From RUG14223 sp051881075 (lineage in GTDB: Bacteria; Bacillota; Clostridia; Oscillospirales; Acutalibacteraceae): DNA of 31,955 bases. Position 1 is the stretch's first letter. Each line of letters begins with the position of its first letter. The DNA is taken from positions 1 to 31,955 of the forward strand of contig JBJEPE010000089.1 of NCBI GenBank assembly GCA_051881075.1, written 5' to 3'. Below, piece by piece: positions 16,814-26,206 of the stretch. The notes below the pieces were generated by a model, which made no database searches, had not been told where the DNA came from, and worked only from the letters and a program-made list of their open reading frames with translations. The position numbers and the translations under genes were made by a program.

Positions 16814-19800
16814 ATGAAAAGTATAAAAAAGCTTATATCAGTGATGCTTACAGTGTTATTACTTGTAAATCTAATTCCTGCGTCGGTTATTACCGTTTCG
16901 GCAGATTCACAGGTATTGGCGAATAACGGTGATTATACTTGCTCTATTTACACAGGAATAGACGGTAACGAGTATCTGTCTATAATCAAATATAACGGCA
17001 GTAATGTTACACAGCTTACTATTCCGTCTACAGTAAATGTAAACGGAGAAAGCTATGATGTGTATGATATAGGCGACGGTTCAAATCCTATTGCAACTAA
17101 TCTTAAAACAGTAAGGATAAGTGAAGGAATACAGGTGATAAATGCTTATGCCTTCTATGAATGCAGTGGGCTGTATGAGGTATATCTTCCGCAAAGCCTT
17201 ACGGCGATAGGTGCAAGAGCTTTTGAAAATTGCAAGGATTTAGAGCTTGTACATATATTAAGTAATATTAATATATCAAATAACGCATTTTATGAATGTG
17301 ATAACGTGATCTTTGATGCCAAAGACACGGACTTACCAAGGGTGGCCGCATTTGCCGAGAGAAACGGAATTAGTATTATTTCATATAGCGACAGTAATTT
17401 CTATGCCTATAATAATATTCTGATAAAGTACATAGGCGCAAGCGCAAGTGTGCCGAGCTTCTCTACACTTGACGGTAAGATTATAGATACCATAAGCCGT
17501 AACGCCTTTAAGGGTACGGATATAACGCAGGTTACCATACCCGATTCTGTAACTACCATTAAGGATTATGCCTTTGCAGACTGTAAATATCTTAAAACGA
17601 TAGAATTAAAAGAAACAGTCAAGACGTTTGGAGATGGTGTATTTAGCGGTTGCGATGCACTTGTAATTTTAGGTGAAAAGGGTACGTATAATTCAGCAAA
17701 TGAATATATCCCCACCGCCCCAGAGGCATATGCAATAAGAAATTCCATATCATTTGCCACTGAGAAGAACACAAGCTTCTGCATATATGACAGCACGTCA
17801 ACAGACAGCACAAACACAGCTACACTTGTTAAATATATAGGCACAAGCACCGTTGTACCCGATTTTTCAAGAGTTAATAATAAAACAATAACGGTAATAG
17901 GCAGAAATGCCTTTAAGGGTACGGGGATAACTTCACTTACCATTCCGTCAAGTGTTACTAAGATAGAAGCATATGCCTTTGACGGATGTACCGGGATGCA
18001 AAGCATAACGATACCCGATACCGTAGAATACATAGACCAAAATGCCTTTTACGGATGTAACGATTTGGTCATAATAGGCTCAGAGGATTCCGAAGCACAG
18101 CGATTCGCTACTGATAATGGCTATATGTTTGCTACAAGCAAAACAAACGATTACTACTATTATGTTGAGCTTATCAAAGATATAAATTCTGACGGAACGG
18201 AATATATCAAAGACCGTACATTAACATTGATAAAATACATAGGTTCTCAAACATCGGGCAATATTACATTGCCATCGTCAATAAGCGGATACCGTGTAGC
18301 TAAGGCGGGTAATAATCTTTTTAACGGTGCAAGCGGCTTTTCAAGTATTACAATACCGTACAGCATAGTGAATATAGGCGACTACGCATTCAATAATTGC
18401 ATCAATGTTAAAATCAATATACAGGGCGAACTTTTAAACATAGGAAAATGTGCTTTTAATAACTGTAATAGGATAAACGATACCGTGATATTTGCCGACG
18501 GTGCTACAGTAGCAGAAAAGTCGTTTTATGAATGTACATCATTAAAAACAATAATTATGCCTAATACCACGTCTATAGGTTCATCTGTCTTTTACGGGTG
18601 TACCTCTATGGAAGCATACTACTATACTTTGAATTATGATGAGGGTACTGCAACAATAAACAGATACGAAAAAGCATCTGACAGAAGCTATACGCAGGTG
18701 CCGGATATAATCTGCGACCATATAGTAACCGTTATAGGCAATAACGCTTTTTATAAACTTCCGCTAACTAAGGTAGTACTACCTGAATTTATTGAAATAA
18801 TAGGTAGTTATGCCTTTAACGGTTGCAGTGAATTAACGGAAATAACAATACCGTTGAGCGTTACTCAGATTGACAAATATGCCTTTAGCGGATGTACAGG
18901 ACTTAAAAGCCTGTATATATCAAACAGCCTTACAACAATAGGCGAAAAGGTATTTTCGGGATGTAACGATCTTGTTATATTAGGTGTAGCTAACTCTCCT
19001 ATTCATCAGTATGCAATATCTGCGGGGATAATATTTGCAACAAGTATGTCTGGGGACTATTATTACTATGTTGGTGAAAACAACACGGCAACCCTTGTAA
19101 AGTATATTGGCAATGTGTCGGCCGGTGCAATTTCATTGCCGGCTATAATAGGAACATATAAAGTAACTGCTATAGGCGACAACCTTTTCAAGGAATATTC
19201 AGAGCTTACGGCAATTAACATACCGGACAGCATAGATATCATAGGCGCATACGCATTTTATAACTGTACGAATGTGGATATATCATATAGCGGAACAATA
19301 AGCTCAGTCGGAAAATATGCATTTTATAACTGTAAAAAATTCAGCGGCACTATAGTATTTAATACAAACGCAAAGCAGATATCCGAAAGAGCATTTGAGG
19401 GATGCACAGGCCTCACAACGGTTATACTGCCAAGCAGTGTAAGTGTGGTTTCTTCTGCATTTTCCGGTTGTACAAATTCTGAAAAATACTACTATACTAT
19501 TGATAGTAACTCAGCTATTATAAATAAATTTGAGCAATCGCCAAGAGCTACAACGCAAATTCCAACACAGATATGCGGAAAGAACGTAACCGAAATCAGC
19601 AGTAATGTATTTAATAAAAAAACGTCACTTACTAATATAGAAATACCTGATACTATAGAAAAAATAGGTGACGGTGCATTTGCTTATTGTACAGGACTTA
19701 CTTATATCGATATTCCCGGTTCGCTAAAGAACATAGGAATAAACGCATTCTATAATTGTTATAACGCACAGTTCAATATTACTAATCCTATAGAAAGTTT

Positions 19801-20527
19801 AGGCGAAAGAGCATTTTATAATTGCAGGGGACTTACCGGAGAGGTTACCTTTGCAAGCGGTGCCGACCGTGTACCTGCAAACGCATTTTACGGATGCAGT
19901 AAGCTTACATCGGTTAAGCTGTCATCTACGGTAATCTCAATATGCGAAAGCGCATTTGCTAATTGTATTAGTTTAAAAGATATCGTGCTGCCTGACAGTA
20001 TTGCTGAGATAGGTGCTTCTGCATTTAACGGTTGTGCTTCATTGACAGGCATTACTATACCGAAAAACATGAAAAAAATATCTGACTATACATTTGCCAA
20101 CTGTTCGGGGCTTACAGAAATTAATATGCATAGCGGCATAACTGAAATAGCCACATATGCCTTTAATAATTGCACAAACCTTAAAAGCGTAGAATTACCT
20201 AAAGGGATAAGTATAGTAGATATAGGTACCTTTGCAGGCTGTTTAAGGCTTGAAAGGTTTGTTGTATATCAGCCTAAAATTACTATCAAGCGAGATGCCT
20301 TCACTAACTGCCCAAGCCTAATAATATACGGTACAGAGGGCGGAGATGCTCAAACCTATGCAAATACATATTATATACCGTTTATGCCTATCGTAAGCTA
20401 TGCAACTATACAGGCGGCACTGACAAGCGGCGCAGAGCTTACTCCACAGCAGATAGACGAATATGACCGCAACGGCGATTCTCAGGTGAATCTGCTCGAT
20501 GCGTACTTGCTTTATATAGAGAGTTGA
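16814..20527 (+). CDS. Large secreted BspA-like LRR protein ending in a half dockerin
   Basis: 1237 residues. A signal peptide (MKSIKKLISVML, cut near VSADS) is followed by BspA-type LRRs to about residue 1190, with units such as VIGRNAFKG and KIEAYAFDGC. The LRRs fall into blocks. Each block closes with a capping segment such as DLVILG...YA...FAT and reopens with a linker such as TLVKYIG. Caps end near nt 17400, 17770, 18140, 19070 and 20394. The last 41 residues match the second half of a type I dockerin: DRNGDSQVNLLD (residues 1218-1229) is a complete calcium loop followed by AYLLYIES. The first loop is absent. Such a domain would attach the protein to a cohesin-bearing scaffoldin, but a half module may not bind. 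It converges on another dockerin LRR gene. Confidence 0.93.
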   Translation: MKSIKKLISVMLTVLLLVNLIPASVITVSADSQVLANNGDYTCSIYTGIDGNEYLSIIKYNGSNVTQLTIPSTVNVNGESYDVYDIGDGSNPIATNLKTVRISEGIQVINAYAFYECSGLYEVYLPQSLTAIGARAFENCKDLELVHILSNINISNNAFYECDNVIFDAKDTDLPRVAAFAERNGISIISYSDSNFYAYNNILIKYIGASASVPSFSTLDGKIIDTISRNAFKGTDITQVTIPDSVTTIKDYAFADCKYLKTIELKETVKTFGDGVFSGCDALVILGEKGTYNSANEYIPTAPEAYAIRNSISFATEKNTSFCIYDSTSTDSTNTATLVKYIGTSTVVPDFSRVNNKTITVIGRNAFKGTGITSLTIPSSVTKIEAYAFDGCTGMQSITIPDTVEYIDQNAFYGCNDLVIIGSEDSEAQRFATDNGYMFATSKTNDYYYYVELIKDINSDGTEYIKDRTLTLIKYIGSQTSGNITLPSSISGYRVAKAGNNLFNGASGFSSITIPYSIVNIGDYAFNNCINVKINIQGELLNIGKCAFNNCNRINDTVIFADGATVAEKSFYECTSLKTIIMPNTTSIGSSVFYGCTSMEAYYYTLNYDEGTATINRYEKASDRSYTQVPDIICDHIVTVIGNNAFYKLPLTKVVLPEFIEIIGSYAFNGCSELTEITIPLSVTQIDKYAFSGCTGLKSLYISNSLTTIGEKVFSGCNDLVILGVANSPIHQYAISAGIIFATSMSGDYYYYVGENNTATLVKYIGNVSAGAISLPAIIGTYKVTAIGDNLFKEYSELTAINIPDSIDIIGAYAFYNCTNVDISYSGTISSVGKYAFYNCKKFSGTIVFNTNAKQISERAFEGCTGLTTVILPSSVSVVSSAFSGCTNSEKYYYTIDSNSAIINKFEQSPRATTQIPTQICGKNVTEISSNVFNKKTSLTNIEIPDTIEKIGDGAFAYCTGLTYIDIPGSLKNIGINAFYNCYNAQFNITNPIESLGERAFYNCRGLTGEVTFASGADRVPANAFYGCSKLTSVKLSSTVISICESAFANCISLKDIVLPDSIAEIGASAFNGCASLTGITIPKNMKKISDYTFANCSGLTEINMHSGITEIATYAFNNCTNLKSVELPKGISIVDIGTFAGCLRLERFVVYQPKITIKRDAFTNCPSLIIYGTEGGDAQTYANTYYIPFMPIVSYATIQAALTSGAELTPQQIDEYDRNGDSQVNLLDAYLLYIES

Positions 20528-20558
20528 TGTTTAAGCTGTTAAGTTTAATTTAAATATA

Positions 20559-20595
20559 AAAATGCTGTGCGACGATTTGTGCCGTACAGCATTTT
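20559..20595. terminator. Bidirectional terminator between convergent LRR genes
   Basis: AAAATGCTGT (20559-20568) pairs with ACAGCATTTT (20586-20595), with partial inner pairing. A-rich and T-rich flanks give a T-run on both strands. It lies between stop codons at 20527 (plus) and 20608 (minus) and can serve both. Confidence 0.85.
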
Positions 20596-20607
20596 GCGTT
20601 CATTTTA

Positions 20608-22989
20608 TTAAAGATAGTTATCAGGGTTTGTATCGGTATTTGTGTTGTTGTCAGCTTGTGTACACATATCGTTTTCTATCATAAGCAAATAAGCATCTAA
20701 AAGGTCGATATTTTCGTTTTTATCCGTATCTGCAAGTATAGTCTGAAAGTAATCAAGTGAGCAAATGCCATTTATAGCATTTTGAATAGCTGTCACATCG
20801 TTGATATCTACTATACCGTTAAGGTCTGTATCACCGTAATTATGCTCGGCAAATTCGTAATGCCCTGCGTTGGAATAGTCAAATACCGCACGGTCGCTGT
20901 ATATGTCATCGTGGTATTTGCTGTTTGTTCTCTGACCGCTTGTGGGGTCGTAAAAAGCGATAGCTGTCGGCTTATTGTTTGCTGTACGGTGAAGTGGAAT
21001 ACGGACCGATATCTGTTCATTTTCGCTGTTGCCTATTGTAGATATCTCTTTTTCACCGTCATTTAAAGTTATGTTATATCCAGAACCGTTTTCTTCTATG
21101 GTACAGCTTGTAACGCGGTAATAATCTATAGGCACCGTTACAGAAACTCCGCATCCGTTAAATTCTTTTACCGTGAAGATATTAATGTAATCGATCCCAT
21201 TACTTTCGATGCAATTTTTTAAATAATCAAGTCCGTAGGTTTCGCTGTGAGCGCACACTGTAAGTGACGAACAATCTTTATAAATATTTTCTCCGATTTC
21301 TTTTACGGAATACGGTATGTTAGTGTAGTTAAGGTTTGTGCATCCGATAAAAACATATTCTCCCATGCTTTCTACTGTGTCCGGCAGCGTGACAAACCGG
21401 AGCGATTTGCACCAGGCAAAGCACTTTGAGCCGAGTGAATATGTACCCATAGGTATAATCAAATCCGATATCTGATTACAGCTTGCAAAGGCGTTTTCAC
21501 CTATAGTTTTAAGGCTTGCGGGTAAGCTGATATCCGTAAGTGAAATGCAGTTGTAAAATGTGTAATCAAGTATTTGATTTACATTGTCGGGTATTATTAT
21601 CTTTTCTATCGAGTTACAGTTTCTAAAAGAGCTTGCACCAATGAAATTAACGCTTTGCGGTATATCTATGTCTATAAGGCTGATACATTGCCAGAATGCG
21701 CCCTCGCCAATATACTCCAATGTTTGCGGCAGCTTGACTGTTTGAAGCTTTGTGCAGGCATAAAAGCTCTTGTTGTTTATACTTGTGACCGAGTCGGGAA
21801 TCTCAATCTGAGTTAATGTACAGCAGTACTCAAATGTTGATACCCCAAGATAAGTTACGGTTGCCGGGATATGTATGCTTTTAAGTGATTCGCAATAATA
21901 GAACGCCCTGTCACCTATATATGTAAGCGATGTGGGCAGATATACATTTGAAAGGTACTCACAGTTTGAGAATGCACCGTTACCTATCGTTTCTACACCA
22001 TACGGTATTATTATTCGTGTAATTGAGCGGTCATTGGCAAACATATCTTCGGCTATATCTGTAAGTGAATAGGGGATAGTAACGTTTACTAAACTGTTAC
22101 AGCATGAGAATGCTCCTTTGCCTGCATAAATTAAGCTTTCCGGTAATACAAGTGTATATAATCCCCAGCATTTATAAAACGCCATTTCGCCTATATATTC
22201 AACTTTACCGAGTGACAGCCTTATATCCACGCCTACTGAGCAGTTTGTATAGCACTCAGAAAAACAGTAGTTGCCTATTTCTTTAACACCGTCAGATATG
22301 GTAATATCACTAAGGTTTGTGCATTGATAGAATGCGTAATCCTCAACCTTATTTACAGATGACGGAATAACAAGGGATGTAAGCGACTTGCATTTGGAAA
22401 ACGAATTTTTACCGATATATGTAAGAGTGTCAGGTAAATTAATAGTTTTTATGCTATTGCAGTCTTCAAATGCGTTGTCAGATATGTATTCCATTCCATC
22501 GGACAGATTGACTGCAGTCAGCTCTGAGCAATTTGCAAATGCTGAAATGCCGATTTTTTTAATACTCTTTGGAAATAAAAAATCTTTAATTGAAAAGCAG
22601 TTGTAAAATGCCTTGTTATTTATAATTTCTACGCTGTCGGGCAAGGTAATGTTTGCAAGCATACTGCACTTTGAGAATGCTTCTTCGCCTATAGAGGTAA
22701 TATTACCCTCAAAGCTAACTGACTTGATGACCTTATTATTGTAGAATGCTCTGTACCCTATCTCAGTTACATCTATACCGTTTATTTGTTTTGGAATTGT
22801 CACTTCATCGTCCGCACCGATATATTTTTCAATACGAAGTGTGTTATCGTCTGTGTAATTGCAGTAGAAATCAGAGGTACTTACCTCATAGGCATTTACA
22901 GCCAATATATCAATTCCCGATTTTGCGGATAGAAATATGAGTAGTATTGACATAAGCATTGAGATAAGCTTGTTTTTTTGGTTTTGCAT
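20608..22989 (-). CDS. Secreted BspA-like LRR protein with complete type I dockerin
   Basis: 793 residues. A signal peptide (MQNQKNKLISMLMSILLIF..., cut near VNA) precedes about 20 BspA-type LRRs (residues 60-600), with units such as EIGYRAF, SIGEEAFSKC and YIGDRAFYYC. A beta-rich domain of about 110 residues follows. A full dockerin is at about 719-775: loop 1 DTDLNGIVDIND (720-731), the linker helix with AIQNAI, then loop 2 DTDKNENIDLLD (754-765). A short Asn/Thr/Asp-rich tail ends the protein. Dockerins bind cohesins of scaffoldins, so this LRR protein may be part of a cellulosome-like complex or surface layer. GAGGGTG lies upstream of the ATG, and a clear promoter lies at 23068-23096. Confidence 0.94.
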   Translation of the reverse strand: MQNQKNKLISMLMSILLIFLSAKSGIDILAVNAYEVSTSDFYCNYTDDNTLRIEKYIGADDEVTIPKQINGIDVTEIGYRAFYNNKVIKSVSFEGNITSIGEEAFSKCSMLANITLPDSVEIINNKAFYNCFSIKDFLFPKSIKKIGISAFANCSELTAVNLSDGMEYISDNAFEDCNSIKTINLPDTLTYIGKNSFSKCKSLTSLVIPSSVNKVEDYAFYQCTNLSDITISDGVKEIGNYCFSECYTNCSVGVDIRLSLGKVEYIGEMAFYKCWGLYTLVLPESLIYAGKGAFSCCNSLVNVTIPYSLTDIAEDMFANDRSITRIIIPYGVETIGNGAFSNCEYLSNVYLPTSLTYIGDRAFYYCESLKSIHIPATVTYLGVSTFEYCCTLTQIEIPDSVTSINNKSFYACTKLQTVKLPQTLEYIGEGAFWQCISLIDIDIPQSVNFIGASSFRNCNSIEKIIIPDNVNQILDYTFYNCISLTDISLPASLKTIGENAFASCNQISDLIIPMGTYSLGSKCFAWCKSLRFVTLPDTVESMGEYVFIGCTNLNYTNIPYSVKEIGENIYKDCSSLTVCAHSETYGLDYLKNCIESNGIDYINIFTVKEFNGCGVSVTVPIDYYRVTSCTIEENGSGYNITLNDGEKEISTIGNSENEQISVRIPLHRTANNKPTAIAFYDPTSGQRTNSKYHDDIYSDRAVFDYSNAGHYEFAEHNYGDTDLNGIVDINDVTAIQNAINGICSLDYFQTILADTDKNENIDLLDAYLLMIENDMCTQADNNTNTDTNPDNYL

Positions 22990-23067
22990 TATTATATTTC
23001 ACCCTCTGTTAGTTTATTAAGTTTATTAAGTTTCTTAAAAATTTATTAAAATAAGCAATATATAATC

Positions 23068-23096
23068 ATTATACTAATTTCGTGTTTATATTTCAA
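23068..23096 (-). promoter_or_regulatory. Sigma-A promoter of the dockerin LRR gene
   Basis: On the minus strand, TTGAAA (23091-23096), a 17-bp spacer and TATAAT (23068-23073). The leader of about 70 nt contains three near-copies of AAGTTTATT. Confidence 0.8.
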
Positions 23097-23260
23097 GGCA
23101 TATTGCCGATTTTGAGCAAAAACACAGTCTTAAATATAGAGTGCTTTCCTTTTATATGGAGAAGAATTATATTTATGATGCAAAAAGTTTAGGTAAAGTT
23201 GAGAAAAGTACGATAAAATATGCAGTATTATTTCTGCAAAATTTAATGAGGTATGATTGT

Positions 23261-26206
23261 ATGAGTGAAAATAAATTAAGAGTTGGTATAGATATCGGCT
23301 CTACTACGGCAAAAATTGCTGTCGTAAGGGGTGATGAAATATTATTTGAGAAATATGAGCGACATATGTCGCAGGTAAGGCAGAAGTCTCTTGAACTTCT
23401 GCAAATGGCACAGCCGTTTTTAGACGGAGAGAATTTTTATGTCGCCGTATCAGGCTCTGCCGGATTCGGCATGGCGCAAGAGGCGAATATTCCGTTTGTT
23501 CAGGAGGTTTTTGCTACGTCCTGTACTGTAAGAAAATATGCTCCCGATACCGATGTTGTTATTGAGCTTGGCGGTGAAGACGCTAAAATAATCTTCTTTG
23601 ACGGCGGTATAGATCAGCGTATGAACGGTACGTGTGCAGGCGGTACAGGTGCGTTTATAGATCAAATGGCTACTTTACTTAATGTTACGCCGGAGCAAAT
23701 GGATGAACTAAGTCAAAACGCTGAGCGAATTTACCCGATAGCTTCACGCTGCGGTGTTTTTGCCAAAACCGATATACAACCTCTGCTTAATCAAGGCGCA
23801 AATAAATCTGATATAGCCTCAAGCATTTATCAGGCTGTAGTCAATCAAACCATAGCAGGACTTGCGCAGGGAAAAAGGATAGGCGGCAAGGTGATGTTTT
23901 TAGGCGGACCGCTGTATTACTGCAAAGGACTGCGAGAACGGTTTAAAGTAACGTTAAAACTTGACAGTGAACACGCAGTTTTTCCGGAATACGGACTGTT
24001 TGCGGTAGCTATAGGCGCCGCAATTTATGCTGAAAATAACGGTAAGCAATATACATACGAAGAATTATGCTCTGATATAAAAAACAGCATAGGCATAAGC
24101 AAAACGCAGAACAGAGAAAAACCTCTTTTTAGCAGTACTGAGGAATATAACGAATTTGTCGGCAGACACAGTAAGGCTAACGTAAGGTACAGGGCTATAG
24201 AAGATTATAAAGGCGGCGCATGGCTCGGTATTGACTGTGGCAGTACTACCACAAAGCTTGTGCTTCTTACAGAGAATAAAGAGATTTTATATACTTACTA
24301 CAATTCTAACAAAGGCAATCCGGTTGAGATAATACGTAAACAGCTTATTAATATATATAACCTTTGCGGTGATAATATAAAAATTTGCGGTAGTGCTGTA
24401 ACCGGATATGGAGAAGAGCTTATAAAAAATGCCTTTAATATAGATTTGGGAATAGTCGAAACAATAGCGCATTATACTGCGGCTAAGTTTTTTAAACCCG
24501 ATGTGGACTTTATCCTTGACATAGGCGGTCAGGATATAAAGTGCTTTAAAATCCGTAACGGTGCGATAGACAGTATTATGCTCAATGAAGCTTGTTCTTC
24601 AGGATGCGGGTCGTTTGTTGAAACCTTTGCAAAGTCTATGGGATATACTGTGCAGGAATTTGCGGAGAAAGGATTGTTCAGCAAAGCTCCTGTAAGCCTT
24701 GGCAGTAGGTGTACCGTATTTATGAACTCATCAGTTAAGCAATCGCAAAAGGACGGTGCCGGTGTAGAGGATATCTCGGCAGGCCTGTCCATAAGCGTAG
24801 TTAAGAACGCTATATATAAGGTAATACGTGCAGGCAGTGCCGATGAGCTTGGCGATAATATAGTTGTACAGGGCGGTACATTCTATAACGATGCCATACT
24901 CAGGGCATTTGAAAAAGAACTCGGCAAAAATGTCATACGTCCTATGATAGCAGGACTTATGGGTGCATACGGTGCGGCATTGTATGCAATGCGTATTCAA
25001 AATTCCTCTATTATTTCCGCTGATGAGCTTTCGGATTTTGAGCATACGTCAAGCACTGCGATATGCGGCAGATGCACTAATAACTGCCATTTGACAATAA
25101 ATAAATTCAGCAGCGGTAAACGTTTTATCTCAGGTAATCAATGCCAAAAGGGACTCGGTATTTCTAACCCGTCTGAGCCTTTGCCTAACCTTTACAAGGA
25201 TAAGCGTGAATATCTTTTAGGCTTAAAAAGTGAATTAGGCAGTCGCGGTAAAATCGGATTGCCGCTTGCGCTTGGTATGTATGAGCTTCTTCCGTTTTGG
25301 CATACATTATTTACTCAGCTTGGATTTGAAGTGGTTATCTCTGAGATGTCATCACGAAAAACATACGAAAAGGGACAGTTTTCCATACCGTCAGATACCG
25401 CCTGTTATCCTGCAAAGCTTATGCACGGACATATAGAAAGCCTGATAGAGAAACAGGTGGACGCTATATTTTATCCGTGTTTAACGTATAATGTTGACGA
25501 AAAGCAGGCGGATAATTGCTACAACTGCCCTGTAGTGGCATACTACTCAGAGCTTTTAAAGGGTAATTCTGACAATCTAAAAAACGTTAAATTCCTATAC
25601 CCCTATCTGAATATAAACAATGATAAAGAGCTTGCAAAGGAGCTTACACGGTATTTATCAGGATTTTTTGATAACATCGGCGGTCGCTTGGTATCGCAGG
25701 CCGTTAAGTCGGCACGTAAGGCCTATGATGACTATATGGCATATGTACGCTCACAGGGGGAGCGTGCGCTTGACTATGCACGTAAAAACGGTAAAAGAAT
25801 AATGATACTTGCAGGCAGACCTTATCATATAGACCCAGAGATATGCCACGGCATAGATAAGCTTGCATCATCGCTGGGGTTTGTTGTAGTTAGTGAAGAC
25901 AGCATTTGTCACCTAGCTCAAAGGCAACCGGTAAAAGTGCTTAATCAATGGACGTACCATGCCAGACTTTATAGGGCGGCGCGCTTTGCGGCAGATAATC
26001 CGGATGTTGAGCTTGTACAGCTTGTTTCGTTCGGTTGCGGTGTTGATGCCATAACTACTGATGAGGTGCGTTCCATCTTAGAAGATAGCGGAAAATATTA
26101 TACACAGATAAAAATTGACGAGATAACCAACTTAGGTGCGGTTAAAATTCGTCTGCGAAGCCTTGTAGGTGCGCTTGATGAAAGAGGTGAGTGTAATGCA
26201 AAATAA
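23261..26206 (+). CDS. Acyl-CoA dehydratase activase with two BadF/BadG/BcrA/BcrD ATPase domains
   Basis: 981 residues from the ATG at 23261, chosen because GAGGT lies upstream and the ATPase fold begins at once (RVGIDIGSTTAK). The in-frame ATG at 23141 adds 40 unrelated residues. Domain 1 (about 5-290) has the phosphate loop DIGSTTAK and cysteines 125 (CAGGTG) and 164 (SRCGVF). Domain 2 (about 320-585) has DCGSTTTK and cysteines 445, 449 and 484. In HgdC-type activators such cysteines bind a [4Fe-4S] cluster at the dimer interface and ATP drives electron transfer to the dehydratase. A DUF2229-like region (about 660-980) follows, with YPAKLMHGH and YPCLTYN. The C-terminus overlaps the next gene by 11 nt. 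The substrate is unknown. Confidence 0.9.
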   Translation: MSENKLRVGIDIGSTTAKIAVVRGDEILFEKYERHMSQVRQKSLELLQMAQPFLDGENFYVAVSGSAGFGMAQEANIPFVQEVFATSCTVRKYAPDTDVVIELGGEDAKIIFFDGGIDQRMNGTCAGGTGAFIDQMATLLNVTPEQMDELSQNAERIYPIASRCGVFAKTDIQPLLNQGANKSDIASSIYQAVVNQTIAGLAQGKRIGGKVMFLGGPLYYCKGLRERFKVTLKLDSEHAVFPEYGLFAVAIGAAIYAENNGKQYTYEELCSDIKNSIGISKTQNREKPLFSSTEEYNEFVGRHSKANVRYRAIEDYKGGAWLGIDCGSTTTKLVLLTENKEILYTYYNSNKGNPVEIIRKQLINIYNLCGDNIKICGSAVTGYGEELIKNAFNIDLGIVETIAHYTAAKFFKPDVDFILDIGGQDIKCFKIRNGAIDSIMLNEACSSGCGSFVETFAKSMGYTVQEFAEKGLFSKAPVSLGSRCTVFMNSSVKQSQKDGAGVEDISAGLSISVVKNAIYKVIRAGSADELGDNIVVQGGTFYNDAILRAFEKELGKNVIRPMIAGLMGAYGAALYAMRIQNSSIISADELSDFEHTSSTAICGRCTNNCHLTINKFSSGKRFISGNQCQKGLGISNPSEPLPNLYKDKREYLLGLKSELGSRGKIGLPLALGMYELLPFWHTLFTQLGFEVVISEMSSRKTYEKGQFSIPSDTACYPAKLMHGHIESLIEKQVDAIFYPCLTYNVDEKQADNCYNCPVVAYYSELLKGNSDNLKNVKFLYPYLNINNDKELAKELTRYLSGFFDNIGGRLVSQAVKSARKAYDDYMAYVRSQGERALDYARKNGKRIMILAGRPYHIDPEICHGIDKLASSLGFVVVSEDSICHLAQRQPVKVLNQWTYHARLYRAARFAADNPDVELVQLVSFGCGVDAITTDEVRSILEDSGKYYTQIKIDEITNLGAVKIRLRSLVGALDERGECNAK

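Noticed and set aside
23141..23260. An upstream ATG that would extend the activase by 40 residues
   Set aside because: The added residues have no family similarity, whereas the ATG at 23261 has a ribosome site and directly precedes the ATPase fold.
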